NCBI GenBank assembly: GCA_019637395.1
Contig: JAHBVR010000001.1
Location: 124,001-188,000, forward strand
DNA from: Vulcanimicrobiota bacterium
GTDB lineage: Bacteria > Vulcanimicrobiota > Xenobia > Xenobiales > JADMJV01
Direction of reading: 5' to 3'
DNA: 64,000 nucleotides
The position numbers were made by a program, and so were the translations under genes. Below, piece after piece: positions 25,911 through 35,402 of this stretch (its first letter is position 1; each line of letters starts with the position of its first letter). Below the pieces are notes generated by a model. It saw only the letters and a list, made by a program, of their open reading frames with translations, made no database searches and was not told the DNA's origin.

Positions 25911-27314
25911 TCACATGTCACGGACAAGAAAGCGAGTTACGCCCTCAAAAATTCCGCGTGCCGCCTTCTGAGGATAGGCCCTATCATGGAGCATGCCTTT
26001 CTCCAGACCCGGGTTGGAGAGAAAGTTGCACTCGACCAGCACGGCCGGCATCTCCGGCTGGCGAATGACCGCAAAGGACCTCCAGAAATGCTGATAGCTG
26101 GGCTCGCCGATGGCCCGTGCCAGCGGCGCCGCGATAGCTTGAGCCAGCCCCCGCGAGGCCGGTTGATAGTAATAGATATGGGCACCGTGGCTGACCCGCC
26201 CGTCCTGGACGTCCGGCCGGGCGTTATGGTGCACGCTTACGAATAGTTGAGCGCGACTGCGCAAGGCCACGTCCACGCGTGACTGTAGCTCGGCCTCGGC
26301 GGGAGCCGATTCTGGCGCGACCTGATGATCGCCGTCGCGAGTCATGGTGACAATCGCTCCAGCTTTCTTCAACTGGTCGCGCAAGGCCCGAGCGACGGAT
26401 AAATTCAGGTCTTTCTCTTTCACGTGCAGGTCCAATCCCACCGTGCCGCTATCCTCCCCACCGTGTCCCGCATCCACCGTGATTCTCACGCCGCGCAGCG
26501 GATATTTCGGGTCGATTCGCGGGGCGGGTGTGGGAGCGAATTCGAGAGTGTCGCCCTTCCAGGCCAGGCGGTAACCCCAGAGGCGCTGGCGCAACGGAAT
26601 TTCCACGGTGGTGCCGTTCTCGCCCAGCGGATGGAGGCGTATGGCCGGAATGGCTTGGGAGTTTTGGGCGTAAGCGGTATGAAAGGTCGCCGAGGGAACA
26701 CCGGGCAAATCGAGCCAGAACTTGCGATTTTCCACATCCTGGCGCACCTGCCAGGCGCAGGGCGAACCCATGGTCAGACGCACGATATTGTCGGGCTCAC
26801 TGACCCGAATCACGGTGAGCAGTCCATTGCCCAGGCTGGCTTCGGGGCCCAGCAGCATGCCCTCACTCAGACGCAGCCAGCCCGATGGCGTGTGGAATCG
26901 ATAGTAGTCCCCCTGTCGCTCGACCGCTTCCAGTCGCACCCCGCGCGTAACCGGCGTCAGGCGGTCATAGTCGCTGGTCGGACCGGTGCGTAGCACCGCG
27001 TTTTCTTTGGTCACTTCGAAGACACCCAAAGAGCCGCTATGCGTGCGACAGCTACCCAACATCTGCCCGTCCAGGGTCACATCGCCCACGGCCGGCTGAA
27101 AGCGCGTTCGATAAACGCCGGCCCTGGCTTCAGCCAGAGAAGTGGTGGTGCGCGCGGTCTGCAGGGAAGGATGGCGCCCGGCCGGCCCGCTCACCTCCAG
27201 CTCCACCCACTGTCCCTCAGGCGTATCCAGAGGAAACTGCGGGGAGACCACCGTCCAGATCGGCTCGGCCCAGACCGGCACACCCAGCAAGATAAAGAGA
27301 AGCGTCTTTTTCAC
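25911..27314 (-). CDS. N-acetylmuramoyl-L-alanine amidase (Amidase_3, AmiC-type)
   Basis: A secreted zinc amidase that cuts the stem peptide from muramic acid in peptidoglycan. The 467-residue protein has a signal peptide (MKKTLLFILLGVPVWA), an SH3-like region (residues about 95-155, with RTGPTSDYDRL), an AMIN-like beta domain (VRLTMGSPCAWQV), and the catalytic domain with VDAGHGGEDSG (His), LSVARAL, FVSVHHNA (second His) and PAVLVECNFLSNP (Glu). It starts with GTG at 27314 and is monocistronic. Confidence 0.92.
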   Translation of the reverse strand: MKKTLLFILLGVPVWAEPIWTVVSPQFPLDTPEGQWVELEVSGPAGRHPSLQTARTTTSLAEARAGVYRTRFQPAVGDVTLDGQMLGSCRTHSGSLGVFEVTKENAVLRTGPTSDYDRLTPVTRGVRLEAVERQGDYYRFHTPSGWLRLSEGMLLGPEASLGNGLLTVIRVSEPDNIVRLTMGSPCAWQVRQDVENRKFWLDLPGVPSATFHTAYAQNSQAIPAIRLHPLGENGTTVEIPLRQRLWGYRLAWKGDTLEFAPTPAPRIDPKYPLRGVRITVDAGHGGEDSGTVGLDLHVKEKDLNLSVARALRDQLKKAGAIVTMTRDGDHQVAPESAPAEAELQSRVDVALRSRAQLFVSVHHNARPDVQDGRVSHGAHIYYYQPASRGLAQAIAAPLARAIGEPSYQHFWRSFAVIRQPEMPAVLVECNFLSNPGLEKGMLHDRAYPQKAARGIFEGVTRFLVRDM

Positions 27315-27385
27315 GCAGCCGGATTCTCGCCCCGGCTTGAGAACTCTTGCCGCCCCGCTTCCGTCTGCGAAAGGCTGGAGTTTCC

Positions 27386-27410
27386 GTGGTGTGAATGCGA
27401 TTCACACCAC
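27386..27410. repeat. Perfect 11-bp inverted repeat
   Basis: GTGGTGTGAAT and ATTCACACCAC flank the triplet GCG: a perfect 25-nt palindrome about 70 nt upstream of the amidase start. It has no T tract, so it looks more like an operator for a dimeric repressor than a terminator. Confidence 0.6.
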
Positions 27411-27464
27411 GCGACTACCAACGGAGTTGGGCGATTTCCCGGGCCGGACCCACCTTTCCCTGGG

Positions 27465-27509
27465 CCGCGGAGATCCGATGGCGGAGCCTCCGCCACGGCC
27501 GCTCCGCGG
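27465..27509. repeat. Nested GC-rich inverted repeats
   Basis: CCGCGGAG and CTCCGCGG (8 bp) enclose GGCGGA-GCC-TCCGCC (6 bp). On the minus strand this lies just after the stop of the small gene at 27519 and might end its transcript, although no T run follows. Confidence 0.45.
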
Positions 27510-27518
27510 GGACTCAGG

Positions 27519-27782
27519 TCAGGATGCGTCCGGGCTGAACCCCACTTCTGTCGCGTTCGAGGAGGGGGTTCGCCGGTGGCGGACCAGGGCTGTGGCCGCG
27601 CTGATCCCGCAAAACAGTGCACATCCTCCCGAATTCTCGTGGCTCATCTCCCAGAGCCTGAAAAGGGAGAATAGGCAGAACGCTCCGGGCAAGAGAGCCG
27701 CGCAAAGGGCTCCGGAAGTGGTGCGCGCAAACCATGCCAGTATGGCTGGAAGCAAGAGGAAGAGGATTAGCACCATCGCCAT
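27519..27782 (-). CDS. Small two-helix membrane protein (tentative)
   Basis: The 87-residue frame from ATG 27782 encodes two hydrophobic segments, MAMVLILFLLLPAILAWF and TSGALCAALLPGAFCLFSLF, followed by a polar tail. The family is unknown. The Shine-Dalgarno signal is weak (GCGGGA directly before the ATG). It fills most of the gap between the amidase gene and the NCS2 permease gene, which runs the other way. A longer upstream extension of this frame would overlap the permease and looks spurious. Confidence 0.4.
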   Translation of the reverse strand: MAMVLILFLLLPAILAWFARTTSGALCAALLPGAFCLFSLFRLWEMSHENSGGCALFCGISAATALVRHRRTPSSNATEVGFSPDAS

Positions 27783-27876
27783 TCCCGCAGTGTAGCACCT
27801 CAAGCCCCTCCCCTCTCTCCAAGAGGATCTCAGGATGTTCGCCGAACGGGGCTGCAGCACCACTGAGGGAGGCACC

Positions 27877-29562
27877 GTGAGCGAACCGATTGGCTCGGTA
27901 GAAGGCCCTGGCGACACCGGGGGCGCAGGTATTGGTCCGGCCACCAGTCCGGGGAGCAGCGGCCCGATTCGCTGGATCACCACCGGCGATATCAACGGCT
28001 TCTTCGGCCTGATGGTGGACAACCTCACGGTGATGGCCTTGATGGCCGGCTTCCTGATCAATATCTTCAAGTTCCCGGCCGAGATCATCTACACCAAGAT
28101 GCTGCCGGGCACGGCGTTCGGTGTGCTCTTCGGCGACCTGGTCTACACCTGGATGGCCTGGCGCATGGCCAAAAAGACGGGCAACAACAACATCACGGCC
28201 ATGCCCCTGGGACTGGACACGCCCTCCAGTCTGGGCATTGTCTTCACGGTGCTCGGTCCCGCCTTCCTGGCCTACAAGGCGGCCGGCATGGACGACATGG
28301 CGGCCGCTAACATGACCTGGTATCTGGGCATGGCCACCATGGTCAATATCGGCATCATCAAGCTGGTCTTCAGCTTCGCCGGCAAATGGCTGCAGCGTAT
28401 CGTGCCTCAGGCCGGCCTGCTGGGCAGCCTCAGCGGCATCGGTCTGGCTCTGATCGGCCTGCTGCCCATGCTGGAAATCTTCAAGCTGCCCATCGTCGGC
28501 CTGATTTCGCTGGGCCTGATTTTCTACACGCTGGTGGCCGGCATTCGCCTGCCCAAAGGCATGCCGGGCGTGGCCATCGCCGTGCTGGTGGGCACCGTGC
28601 TCCACTACTGCATGCCGGCTCTGGGGCTACCCGGCGGGCACTTCGGTGAACTGGAATTCCAGTTCCACGGCGGCCTGCCCATTCCGCGTCTGGATTTTCT
28701 GAAAGCCTACAGCGATTCGCTCAACTACCTGCCCATCGCCTTCCCCTTCGCCATCCTGACCGTCATCGGCGGCGTCAACGTCACCGAGAGCGCCCGTGTG
28801 GGCGGCGATGAATTCGACACGCGCCAGATTCTGCTCACCGAAGCCGTGGCCACTCTGCTGGCCGGCATCTGTGGCGGTGTGGCCCAGTCCACTCCCTACA
28901 TCGGCCAGCCCGCCTACAAAGCCATGGGCGCCCGCCTCGGCTACACCGCCATGACCGGTCTCTTCGTCGGCCTGGGCGGCATCCTGGGTTACGTCAGCTT
29001 CTTTGTGAAACTCATCCCCGCCGGTGTGCTGGCGCCGATTCTCGTCTTCGTGGCCCTGGACATCGTGGTGCAGGCCTTCCTGGCCACCAAGAAAGAGCAC
29101 GCTCCGGCCGTGGCCCTGGCCCACGTGCCCACGCTGGCCCGGCTGCTGGCCATCAAATACAACGACTTCCTGTTCACCCCGGAGGCCTGGGCGGAGCGCT
29201 TGAAGCCCAACGCCGAAGGCCTCTCGGAAACCCAGGTGGTGATCGCGCTGGGCAACGGCTTCATTCTCACCGCCATGCTCTGGGGCGCCTTCCTGGCCGA
29301 ACTGATCGATCGCCGCTTACTGCGCTCGGCCGGCTATTTGATGGTCTTGGGCGCATTGACTTTCCCCGGTATCATCCACTCCGCCCTGCCCGAAGGCAAA
29401 ATGTACAACCCCCTGGCCCTGACGCCCGACCAGGCTCTGGTTCCCAAGCTCTTCACCCTCGGCTACTTCGCCTTAGCGGGGCTCTTCATCGCCCTCTCCT
29501 TTACCCCGGAGAGCAAAGAAGCACCTGATCCCAACGCCGGCCACGGAGGACACTTTGGCTAA
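27877..29562 (+). CDS. NCS2-family (xanthine/uracil/AzgA-like) permease
   Basis: The 561-residue protein has about 12-13 membrane segments. Blocks such as GLMVDNLTVMALMAGFLIN, NNNITAMPLGLDTPSSLGI, VIGGVNVTESARVGGDEFD and STPYIGQPAYKAMGAR match the NCS2 nucleobase permease family, proton- or sodium-coupled inner-membrane importers. The substrate is not determinable. Start is GTG at 27877, 4 nt after GGGAGG. It overlaps the following CDP-alcohol transferase by 8 nt, so four genes up to ppc form one compact series. Confidence 0.85.
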   Translation: MSEPIGSVEGPGDTGGAGIGPATSPGSSGPIRWITTGDINGFFGLMVDNLTVMALMAGFLINIFKFPAEIIYTKMLPGTAFGVLFGDLVYTWMAWRMAKKTGNNNITAMPLGLDTPSSLGIVFTVLGPAFLAYKAAGMDDMAAANMTWYLGMATMVNIGIIKLVFSFAGKWLQRIVPQAGLLGSLSGIGLALIGLLPMLEIFKLPIVGLISLGLIFYTLVAGIRLPKGMPGVAIAVLVGTVLHYCMPALGLPGGHFGELEFQFHGGLPIPRLDFLKAYSDSLNYLPIAFPFAILTVIGGVNVTESARVGGDEFDTRQILLTEAVATLLAGICGGVAQSTPYIGQPAYKAMGARLGYTAMTGLFVGLGGILGYVSFFVKLIPAGVLAPILVFVALDIVVQAFLATKKEHAPAVALAHVPTLARLLAIKYNDFLFTPEAWAERLKPNAEGLSETQVVIALGNGFILTAMLWGAFLAELIDRRLLRSAGYLMVLGALTFPGIIHSALPEGKMYNPLALTPDQALVPKLFTLGYFALAGLFIALSFTPESKEAPDPNAGHGGHFG

Positions 29563-30160
29563 TCGACGCCCCATCAAAGAACGCGGCACCTTTTGGGCCC
29601 GCGGCCTGGCCAGGTTCGTGGCCAGGCTAGGCTTCACGCCCAACCAGATCTCGGTGCTCAGCGTGGTCTTCAGCCTGGTCGGCACCGGTTGCTTCATCCA
29701 GGGCCGCTATTGGGCCGCCGGACTGTGCATCGTCTCCCGTCTGATCTGTAATATGCTCGACGGCATGGTGGCGGTGGAACACAACCAGAAATCGCCCAGC
29801 GGCGAGATTTTTAATGAGCTGCCCGACCGGCTCTCGGACACCTGCTCGCTGATGGGAGCGGGCTACGCCGCCCACCTGCCGCAGGTGGGGCTATGGGCCA
29901 GCTTGCTGGCCCTGCTCACCGCCTACATCCGCACTCTTTGTGCTAGTGCCGGGGCTCCCGCCGACTTTGGCGGCCCCATGGCCAAACAGCAGCGCATGAA
30001 ATTGCTGATCGGCGGCTGCGTCGCGTGTGCCCTCTGGCCTCGGGCCAGCGTCCACATCCTGGGCACCGTGCTGGCCCTGATCACCGTGGGCTGTCTCATC
30101 ACATGTTATCGCCGCGCCAGCAGCGCCATCCGCTTCCTGGAGAGCCAGAAGAGTGATTAG
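29555..30160 (+). CDS. CDP-alcohol phosphatidyltransferase-like membrane protein
   Basis: Family enzymes displace CMP from a CDP-alcohol (for example CDP-diacylglycerol) to make phospholipids. The 201-residue product has six hydrophobic segments and the active-site region reads CNMLDGMVAVEHN...GEIFNELPDRLSD. The consensus is DxxDGxxAR...GxxxDxxxD; here the first Asp is Asn, AR is AV and the third Asp is Asn. A related bacterial subgroup shows the same changes, so the reaction may differ. Start is TTG at 29555 with GGAGG upstream; it overlaps both neighbours by 8 nt. Confidence 0.75.
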   Translation: MANRRPIKERGTFWARGLARFVARLGFTPNQISVLSVVFSLVGTGCFIQGRYWAAGLCIVSRLICNMLDGMVAVEHNQKSPSGEIFNELPDRLSDTCSLMGAGYAAHLPQVGLWASLLALLTAYIRTLCASAGAPADFGGPMAKQQRMKLLIGGCVACALWPRASVHILGTVLALITVGCLITCYRRASSAIRFLESQKSD

Positions 30161-30890
30161 CCATGCCGAATTCAGCCGTACCCTGGCGCGCGGCGGAGAA
30201 GCCGCCCTGTCCACCCTGGCCGACGGTTTCCCCTATGGTTCCTTGATTCAGTACGCCTGCGACGCCCAGGGCCAGCCTTTGATGCTGATCAGCGACCTGG
30301 CCGAACACACTCAGAATCTACTGATCGATCCGCGCGCCTCGCTGCTGATCTGGGACGCTCCCGGCCAACAAGACCCTCTGGCGGTGGGCCGGGTCACCTT
30401 GATCGGCCGCGCCGTCAAGACCCAGGAAGGACTGGAGGATTATCTGAAAGTCCATCCCCAGGCCAAACCCTACTCTTCTTTCAAAGACTTCCATCTGTGG
30501 CGCCTGGAGGTCGAGCGCGTGCGCTATGTGGGCGGCTTCGGCCACATGAGCTGGGTGGGCGTCGAAGAATACAAGCAGGCCGAACCTGACCCGGTGGCCG
30601 CTCTGGCCCACGGCGTTATTGCGCATATGAATGAAGACCACGCCGACGCGCTGGTGCTGCTGGCCGAACAAAAGCTGGGCAAGAGCGTGGAGAACGTCAA
30701 GATGGTGGCTTGCGACGGAGCCGGCTATGTGATGATCGCGGACGGCCAGACGGTGCGCCTCGAATATGCAAAACGCTGCCGCAGCAGCGATGAGTTGCGC
30801 AAGGAATTCATACGCCAGGTGCAGGCAGCCCGAAAGGCACAACCCCAGGAGGTCATCCGCCCTCCGGGCGGAGGTGACCATGCCCACTGA
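30153..30890 (+). CDS. HugZ-like protein (PNPOx-like fold plus DUF2470)
   Basis: The 245-residue protein has an N-terminal pyridoxamine-phosphate-oxidase-like split barrel (GFPYGSLIQYACDAQGQPLML, then WDAPGQQDPLAVGRVTLIG) and a C-terminal DUF2470 domain (AHMNEDHADALVLLAEQ, a typical block). This architecture is shared with HugZ-type haem-binding or haem-degrading proteins. Whether it binds haem or flavin cannot be told here. Start is GTG at 30153, overlapping the previous gene by 8 nt. Confidence 0.82.
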   Translation: MISHAEFSRTLARGGEAALSTLADGFPYGSLIQYACDAQGQPLMLISDLAEHTQNLLIDPRASLLIWDAPGQQDPLAVGRVTLIGRAVKTQEGLEDYLKVHPQAKPYSSFKDFHLWRLEVERVRYVGGFGHMSWVGVEEYKQAEPDPVAALAHGVIAHMNEDHADALVLLAEQKLGKSVENVKMVACDGAGYVMIADGQTVRLEYAKRCRSSDELRKEFIRQVQAARKAQPQEVIRPPGGGDHAH

Positions 30891-33504
30891 AGATCTTCAA
30901 GAACTTCGCCAGGAAGTGCGCTGGCTGGGGGCCTTGCTGGGTCAGGTCATTGCCGACCTGGACGGCCCCGAGTCACTGGAACTGGAAGAGCGCGTACGCA
31001 CCCTGGCCAAGCAGCGCCGCCTGGGCGACCAGGCAGCCACCGAAGAACTCTTCGCCATCCTCAACGGCCTGGACATCGACCGGAGCTGGATGGTATGCCG
31101 CGCCTTTACGCTCTTTTTCGATCTCTCCAACCTGGCCGAAGATCGCCAGCGCGTGCGCACCTTGCGCTCGCGCAAGCATCTGAAAGAATCGCTGGACGCG
31201 GCCATCGAAGCCATGAAAAAGCGAAAATTGACGGCCGAGCAGGTGCAGGAGCGCTTGAACGTACTGTACCTGGAGCCGGTCTTTACCGCCCACCCCACCG
31301 AAGCCAAGCGCCGAGCCGTGCGCCTCCACTTGCAGCGACTGCGGCGCTGGCTGCAACGCGGCGACCGCGGGCAAAAAGTCGATGCTTCGGTACGCGAAAT
31401 CATCGAGACCTTATGGCACACCGACCTGCTCAGGCCGCGCAAACCAACCGTGCTGGAAGAAGTGGCCCGCGGTCTGGCCACCGTGCGCAAGCTGTGGAAC
31501 GTCATTCCCCGCCTGCACCGCGAGCTGAGGACCTCATTGCGCCGCCATTACCCGGACGATGAATTTCGCCTGCCCCCGTTTCTGCAGTTCGGCACCTGGA
31601 TGGGCGGCGACCGCGACGGCAATCCTTTCGTGACCAGCGATATCACCGCCCAGACCCTGCGGCAGTATCGCAAAGCCGGCCTGAAAATGCACTGGAAACA
31701 GGCCCGCCGGCTGTTTGGCCGGCTCACCCAGTCGGAAATTCGCGTGGAGGCCAGCTCGGAACTCAAGGAGCGCATTCAGCAAAGCCTCTGGCAATGGCCG
31801 GCCCTGAGCCGCCTGCTCGAACCCTTCTCTCCCTTCGAGGTACATCGGCGCTGGCTGCGTATTATTCAGTGGCGTCTCAAACAGGCTCTGCGCCAGGTGA
31901 CCAGCGGCGGCGGCGTGGCCGGCGCCTATACTCAATCCGCCCAACTCCGCGACGACTTGCGGCTGCTCAAGGCCTCGCTGGGAGAGCGGCGCAGCCGGCG
32001 CCTGGAGGATTGGCTGGTGCAAGTCGAGGCCTTCGGTTTTCACCTGGCCAGACTGGACATCCGTCAGGAATCCGAGCAATACCACCAGGCCCTGGCCCAC
32101 ATTCTGGAAAACCCGGAATACGCCCGGGCCGAGGCCGCCCAACGGGCGGAAATCCTGCGCCAATCCAGGGCCAACAAGAATCGTCCCCACGACCCTATGG
32201 CCCAGGAGGTGCTGGCGCTTTTCCGATTGCTGGGCTGGTATCAGGAAACCTACGGCCAGGACCAGCTGGGCTGCCACATCCTGAGCATGACCCACGAGGC
32301 GGTCGATATCCAGGCCCTGCTCTGGCTGCAAACCGAGTATGCGCCGGGCGTGCACATGCCGCTGGTGCCCCTGTTCGAGACCATTAGAGACCTGGAACGC
32401 GGACCGGCCATCCTGCGCACGCTGTTTTCCCAGAAGGAATATCGCGACTATCTGAGGGAGCATCACGGCGACCTGCAGGTAGTCATGGTGGGTTACTCCG
32501 ACAGCACCAAAGACGGCGGCTATCTGGCCGCCAACTGGTGGCTCTACCGCAGCCAGCAGCGCATGCAGCAAGTGGCCCGGGAATTTGATGTCGACTTGCG
32601 CTATTTTCACGGCCGCGGCGGCGCCCTGGGGCGTGGCGGCGGTCCGGCCGCCCGCAGCATTCTCAGCCTGCCCATCGAAACCACCCGGCGCGGCCTGCGC
32701 CTGACCGAGCAAGGCGAGGTGCTTTCCGAGCGCTACGATTATCCGCCTATCGCTCACCGCCACCTGGAGCAACTGCTCTGGAGCCTTTTGGAAGTGGGCA
32801 GCACTCCCCCACCCGAGATTCCCGGAGAGTGGATCGAGTGCCTGGACGGCCTGGCCCAAACCTCTTTGAAACACTACCGCGAACTGGTGGAGCACCCCGG
32901 CTTTATCGACTTCTTCCAGCAGGCCACGCCCATCCAGGGAGTGGAGCGCATGGCCATTGGCTCGCGGCCTTCGCGCCGGCCCGGCGACGGCAAAATGGCG
33001 CTCAGCAGTCTGCGCGCCATCCCCTGGGTCTTTTCCTGGACCCAGAACCGGGCTATCATTCCGGCCTGGTACGGTATCGGTAGCGCCTTCCAGAGCGTGG
33101 ATAGCCAGCGTCTGGCCGGCCTTTACCAGGATTGGCCTTTCTTCCGCGCCGTCATCGACAACGCCGAACTGGCCCTGGCCAAAGCCGACATCGACATCGC
33201 CCGCTGCTACGCCGAGTTGCTCGAAAATGACTCCGAAATCATTGACATGCTGGCCTCTGAATTCGAGCGCGCCCGCGGCGCGGTGCTGGCGCTGACCGGG
33301 CGCACTCAGTTACTGGAAAGCCAGCCCTGGTTGGAGCGCTCCATTCGCGTGCGCAATCCCTACGTAGACCCGCTCAACCTTATTCAGGTCGAGACCTTTC
33401 GGCGCTTGCGGGCGGCCGACAATGAGAACGAACTCGAGTTATACTGGCGACTGCTGCGCATGACCATTCAAGGAGTGGCGGCCGGGCTGCGCACAACAGG
33501 CTAG
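30880..33504 (+). CDS. ppc: Phosphoenolpyruvate carboxylase
   Basis: PEP carboxylase makes oxaloacetate from PEP and bicarbonate to refill the TCA cycle. The 874-residue protein has all signatures: VFTAHPTEAKRRAV (catalytic His), GTWMGGDRDGNPFVT, MVGYSDSTKDGGYLAANW, FHGRGGALGRGGGP and the C-terminal RNPYVDPLNLIQVE...AAGLRTTG (family end NTG; here TTG). ATG 30880 follows GGAGGTGACC, a near-perfect ribosome site, and overlaps the HugZ-like stop by 11 nt. Length is normal for the bacterial enzyme. Confidence 0.97.
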   Translation: MPTEDLQELRQEVRWLGALLGQVIADLDGPESLELEERVRTLAKQRRLGDQAATEELFAILNGLDIDRSWMVCRAFTLFFDLSNLAEDRQRVRTLRSRKHLKESLDAAIEAMKKRKLTAEQVQERLNVLYLEPVFTAHPTEAKRRAVRLHLQRLRRWLQRGDRGQKVDASVREIIETLWHTDLLRPRKPTVLEEVARGLATVRKLWNVIPRLHRELRTSLRRHYPDDEFRLPPFLQFGTWMGGDRDGNPFVTSDITAQTLRQYRKAGLKMHWKQARRLFGRLTQSEIRVEASSELKERIQQSLWQWPALSRLLEPFSPFEVHRRWLRIIQWRLKQALRQVTSGGGVAGAYTQSAQLRDDLRLLKASLGERRSRRLEDWLVQVEAFGFHLARLDIRQESEQYHQALAHILENPEYARAEAAQRAEILRQSRANKNRPHDPMAQEVLALFRLLGWYQETYGQDQLGCHILSMTHEAVDIQALLWLQTEYAPGVHMPLVPLFETIRDLERGPAILRTLFSQKEYRDYLREHHGDLQVVMVGYSDSTKDGGYLAANWWLYRSQQRMQQVAREFDVDLRYFHGRGGALGRGGGPAARSILSLPIETTRRGLRLTEQGEVLSERYDYPPIAHRHLEQLLWSLLEVGSTPPPEIPGEWIECLDGLAQTSLKHYRELVEHPGFIDFFQQATPIQGVERMAIGSRPSRRPGDGKMALSSLRAIPWVFSWTQNRAIIPAWYGIGSAFQSVDSQRLAGLYQDWPFFRAVIDNAELALAKADIDIARCYAELLENDSEIIDMLASEFERARGAVLALTGRTQLLESQPWLERSIRVRNPYVDPLNLIQVETFRRLRAADNENELELYWRLLRMTIQGVAAGLRTTG

Positions 33505-33560
33505 CAGGGGTTTAGCCGTCGGGCTGGGAAAGCGCGCCGTTGGAAGGCGAGTGCACTGCG

Positions 33561-35375
33561 ATGGCTACACAGATTCAAGATCCCCCCAGTCTCCCCAGTT
33601 GGGACCTCAGCGACCTTTATGCGGCGGTCGACGATCCGCGTATTGATAAGGACCTGACTCGGGCCATCGAACAGGCCCGCAAGTTCGAAGAGACCTACGC
33701 CGGCAAGATCGGCCAGGCCGATATCAGCAGCGACGAGCTGCTGCACGCCCTGGATCATTATGAGAGGCTGCTGCGCGAACAGAGCCGGCCCGGCTCCTAC
33801 GCCTCGCTCCACTACTCCACCGATACCACCGATACGGCCCGGGGCGCGCTCACTCAGAAGGTGCGCGAGATCGGCAGCCAGATCAGCACCCACCTGATCT
33901 TTTTCGACCTGGAACTGGCCCAATTGCCGCTGGAAACTTTCGAGCGCCTGCTCAAGGACCCCAAATTGGCCAAATATCACCACTACCTGGAGCAGCAACA
34001 AGCGCTGGCCAAGCACTATCTCAGCCGGGCCGAAGAAACCATTCTGGAGGAAACGGCCAATTGCCGCGGCCGCGCCTTCAAGCGCCTGTTCACCGAAGTG
34101 ACCTCGCGCATGAAATACAAATTCAGCTTGAACGGCGAAGAAAAACTGCTGACCCAGAGCGAGTTGCTGGCCTACAGCTACGATCCCGATCGCAGCCTGC
34201 GCCGGCAAGCCTCGGAGTCGCTGGCGGCCGAGCTGCAAAATAACGCCCACGTGCTTACCTTCATTCAGAACACCCTGCTTCACGAAAAGCAGATCTCCGA
34301 TCGTCTGCGTAAGTTCGAGCACCCCGAGTCCGACCGGCACGTTTCCAATGAGCTCGACAAAAAGGTCATCGACGTGATGACCGAGGTATGCGTCAAGAAC
34401 TTCGATATCGTACACCAATATTACGATATGAAGCGGCGGCTGTTGGGACTGGATAGCCTGGCCCACTATGACCGCTACGCCCCCTTACGGCCTCAAAAGC
34501 AAGAAATCGAATACGAGAAGGCCAAGGAGCTGGTGATCTCGTCTTTCGGACGGTTTTCGCCCAAGATGCAAGAACTGGTCGAGCCGTTCTTCGCCAAAAA
34601 TTGGATCGACGTGGCTCCCAAACCCGGCAAACGCAGCGGTGCTTTCTGCGCCGGGGTGACGCCCGACCATCACCCGTATGTGTTACTCAACTACACGGGC
34701 AAGGCGCGCGATGTCATGACGCTGGCCCACGAACTGGGCCACGGTATTCACGATCTGATGGCCGCCAAGAATCATTACCTGGACTATCACCCCGTGCTTC
34801 CCCTGGCCGAAACGGCCAGCACTTTCGCCGAAACGCTGGTCTTCGAAAAGCTTCAGGAACTACTGGAGAACCCCGAAGAGCAACTGGCTCTGCTCTGCGA
34901 AAAGCTCGAGGACACCTTCGCCACCGTCTTCCGCCAGATCTCCATGTTCCGCTTCGAACGCCAGCTTCACGAAGCGCGGCGCCAGGACGGCGAACTGACC
35001 ACCGAGCGGATCAATGGGATGTGGCAACAGGCCATGCAAGAAATGTTCGGTCCTTCGCTGGAACTGGGGGCCGACCACCAGTGGACCTGGCTCTACATCC
35101 CCCACATCGTCAACACCCCCTTCTACGTTTATGCCTATGCGTTCGGGGAACTCTTGGTATTGGCCCTGTATGCGCGCTATCGCCAGGAGGGCGAGTCCTT
35201 CTTGCCCAAGTATTTCGAACTGCTGGCGGCAGGCGGCTCGCAGGCTCCAGCCAAATTACTCAGTGCGTTAGGGTTTGATATCGCCAGCGCGGAATTCTGG
35301 CAGGGAGGGTGTGACCTGATTCGCGCCAATCTAGAAAAAGCAAAGCAATTGGCCGAAGCCCAACTCGGGTCGTAG
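33561..35375 (+). CDS. pepF: M3-family oligoendopeptidase (PepF-like)
   Basis: A cytoplasmic zinc peptidase of about 604 residues that degrades oligopeptides. The metal site is MTLAHELGHGIHDLM (HExxH) with the third ligand Glu in AETASTFAETLVFE. The PepF opening PSWDLSDLYAAVDDP and the C-terminal YAYAFGELLVLALY block are also present. I chose the ATG at 33561; a TTG at 33540 is in frame and possible. It follows ppc after 56 nt. Confidence 0.93.
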   Translation: MATQIQDPPSLPSWDLSDLYAAVDDPRIDKDLTRAIEQARKFEETYAGKIGQADISSDELLHALDHYERLLREQSRPGSYASLHYSTDTTDTARGALTQKVREIGSQISTHLIFFDLELAQLPLETFERLLKDPKLAKYHHYLEQQQALAKHYLSRAEETILEETANCRGRAFKRLFTEVTSRMKYKFSLNGEEKLLTQSELLAYSYDPDRSLRRQASESLAAELQNNAHVLTFIQNTLLHEKQISDRLRKFEHPESDRHVSNELDKKVIDVMTEVCVKNFDIVHQYYDMKRRLLGLDSLAHYDRYAPLRPQKQEIEYEKAKELVISSFGRFSPKMQELVEPFFAKNWIDVAPKPGKRSGAFCAGVTPDHHPYVLLNYTGKARDVMTLAHELGHGIHDLMAAKNHYLDYHPVLPLAETASTFAETLVFEKLQELLENPEEQLALLCEKLEDTFATVFRQISMFRFERQLHEARRQDGELTTERINGMWQQAMQEMFGPSLELGADHQWTWLYIPHIVNTPFYVYAYAFGELLVLALYARYRQEGESFLPKYFELLAAGGSQAPAKLLSALGFDIASAEFWQGGCDLIRANLEKAKQLAEAQLGS

Positions 35376-35402
35376 TGGTCGAAAGGTTCTTAAGGTAAGG
35401 GA

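Noticed and set aside
27514-28605. Minus-strand frame of 363 codons over the NCS2 permease
   Set aside because: Gln/His/Asp-rich shadow of membrane segments; only the separate frame at 27519-27782 was kept, as tentative.
31534-32895. Minus-strand frame of 453 codons over ppc
   Set aside because: Antisense to PEP carboxylase, no domain, no ribosome site.
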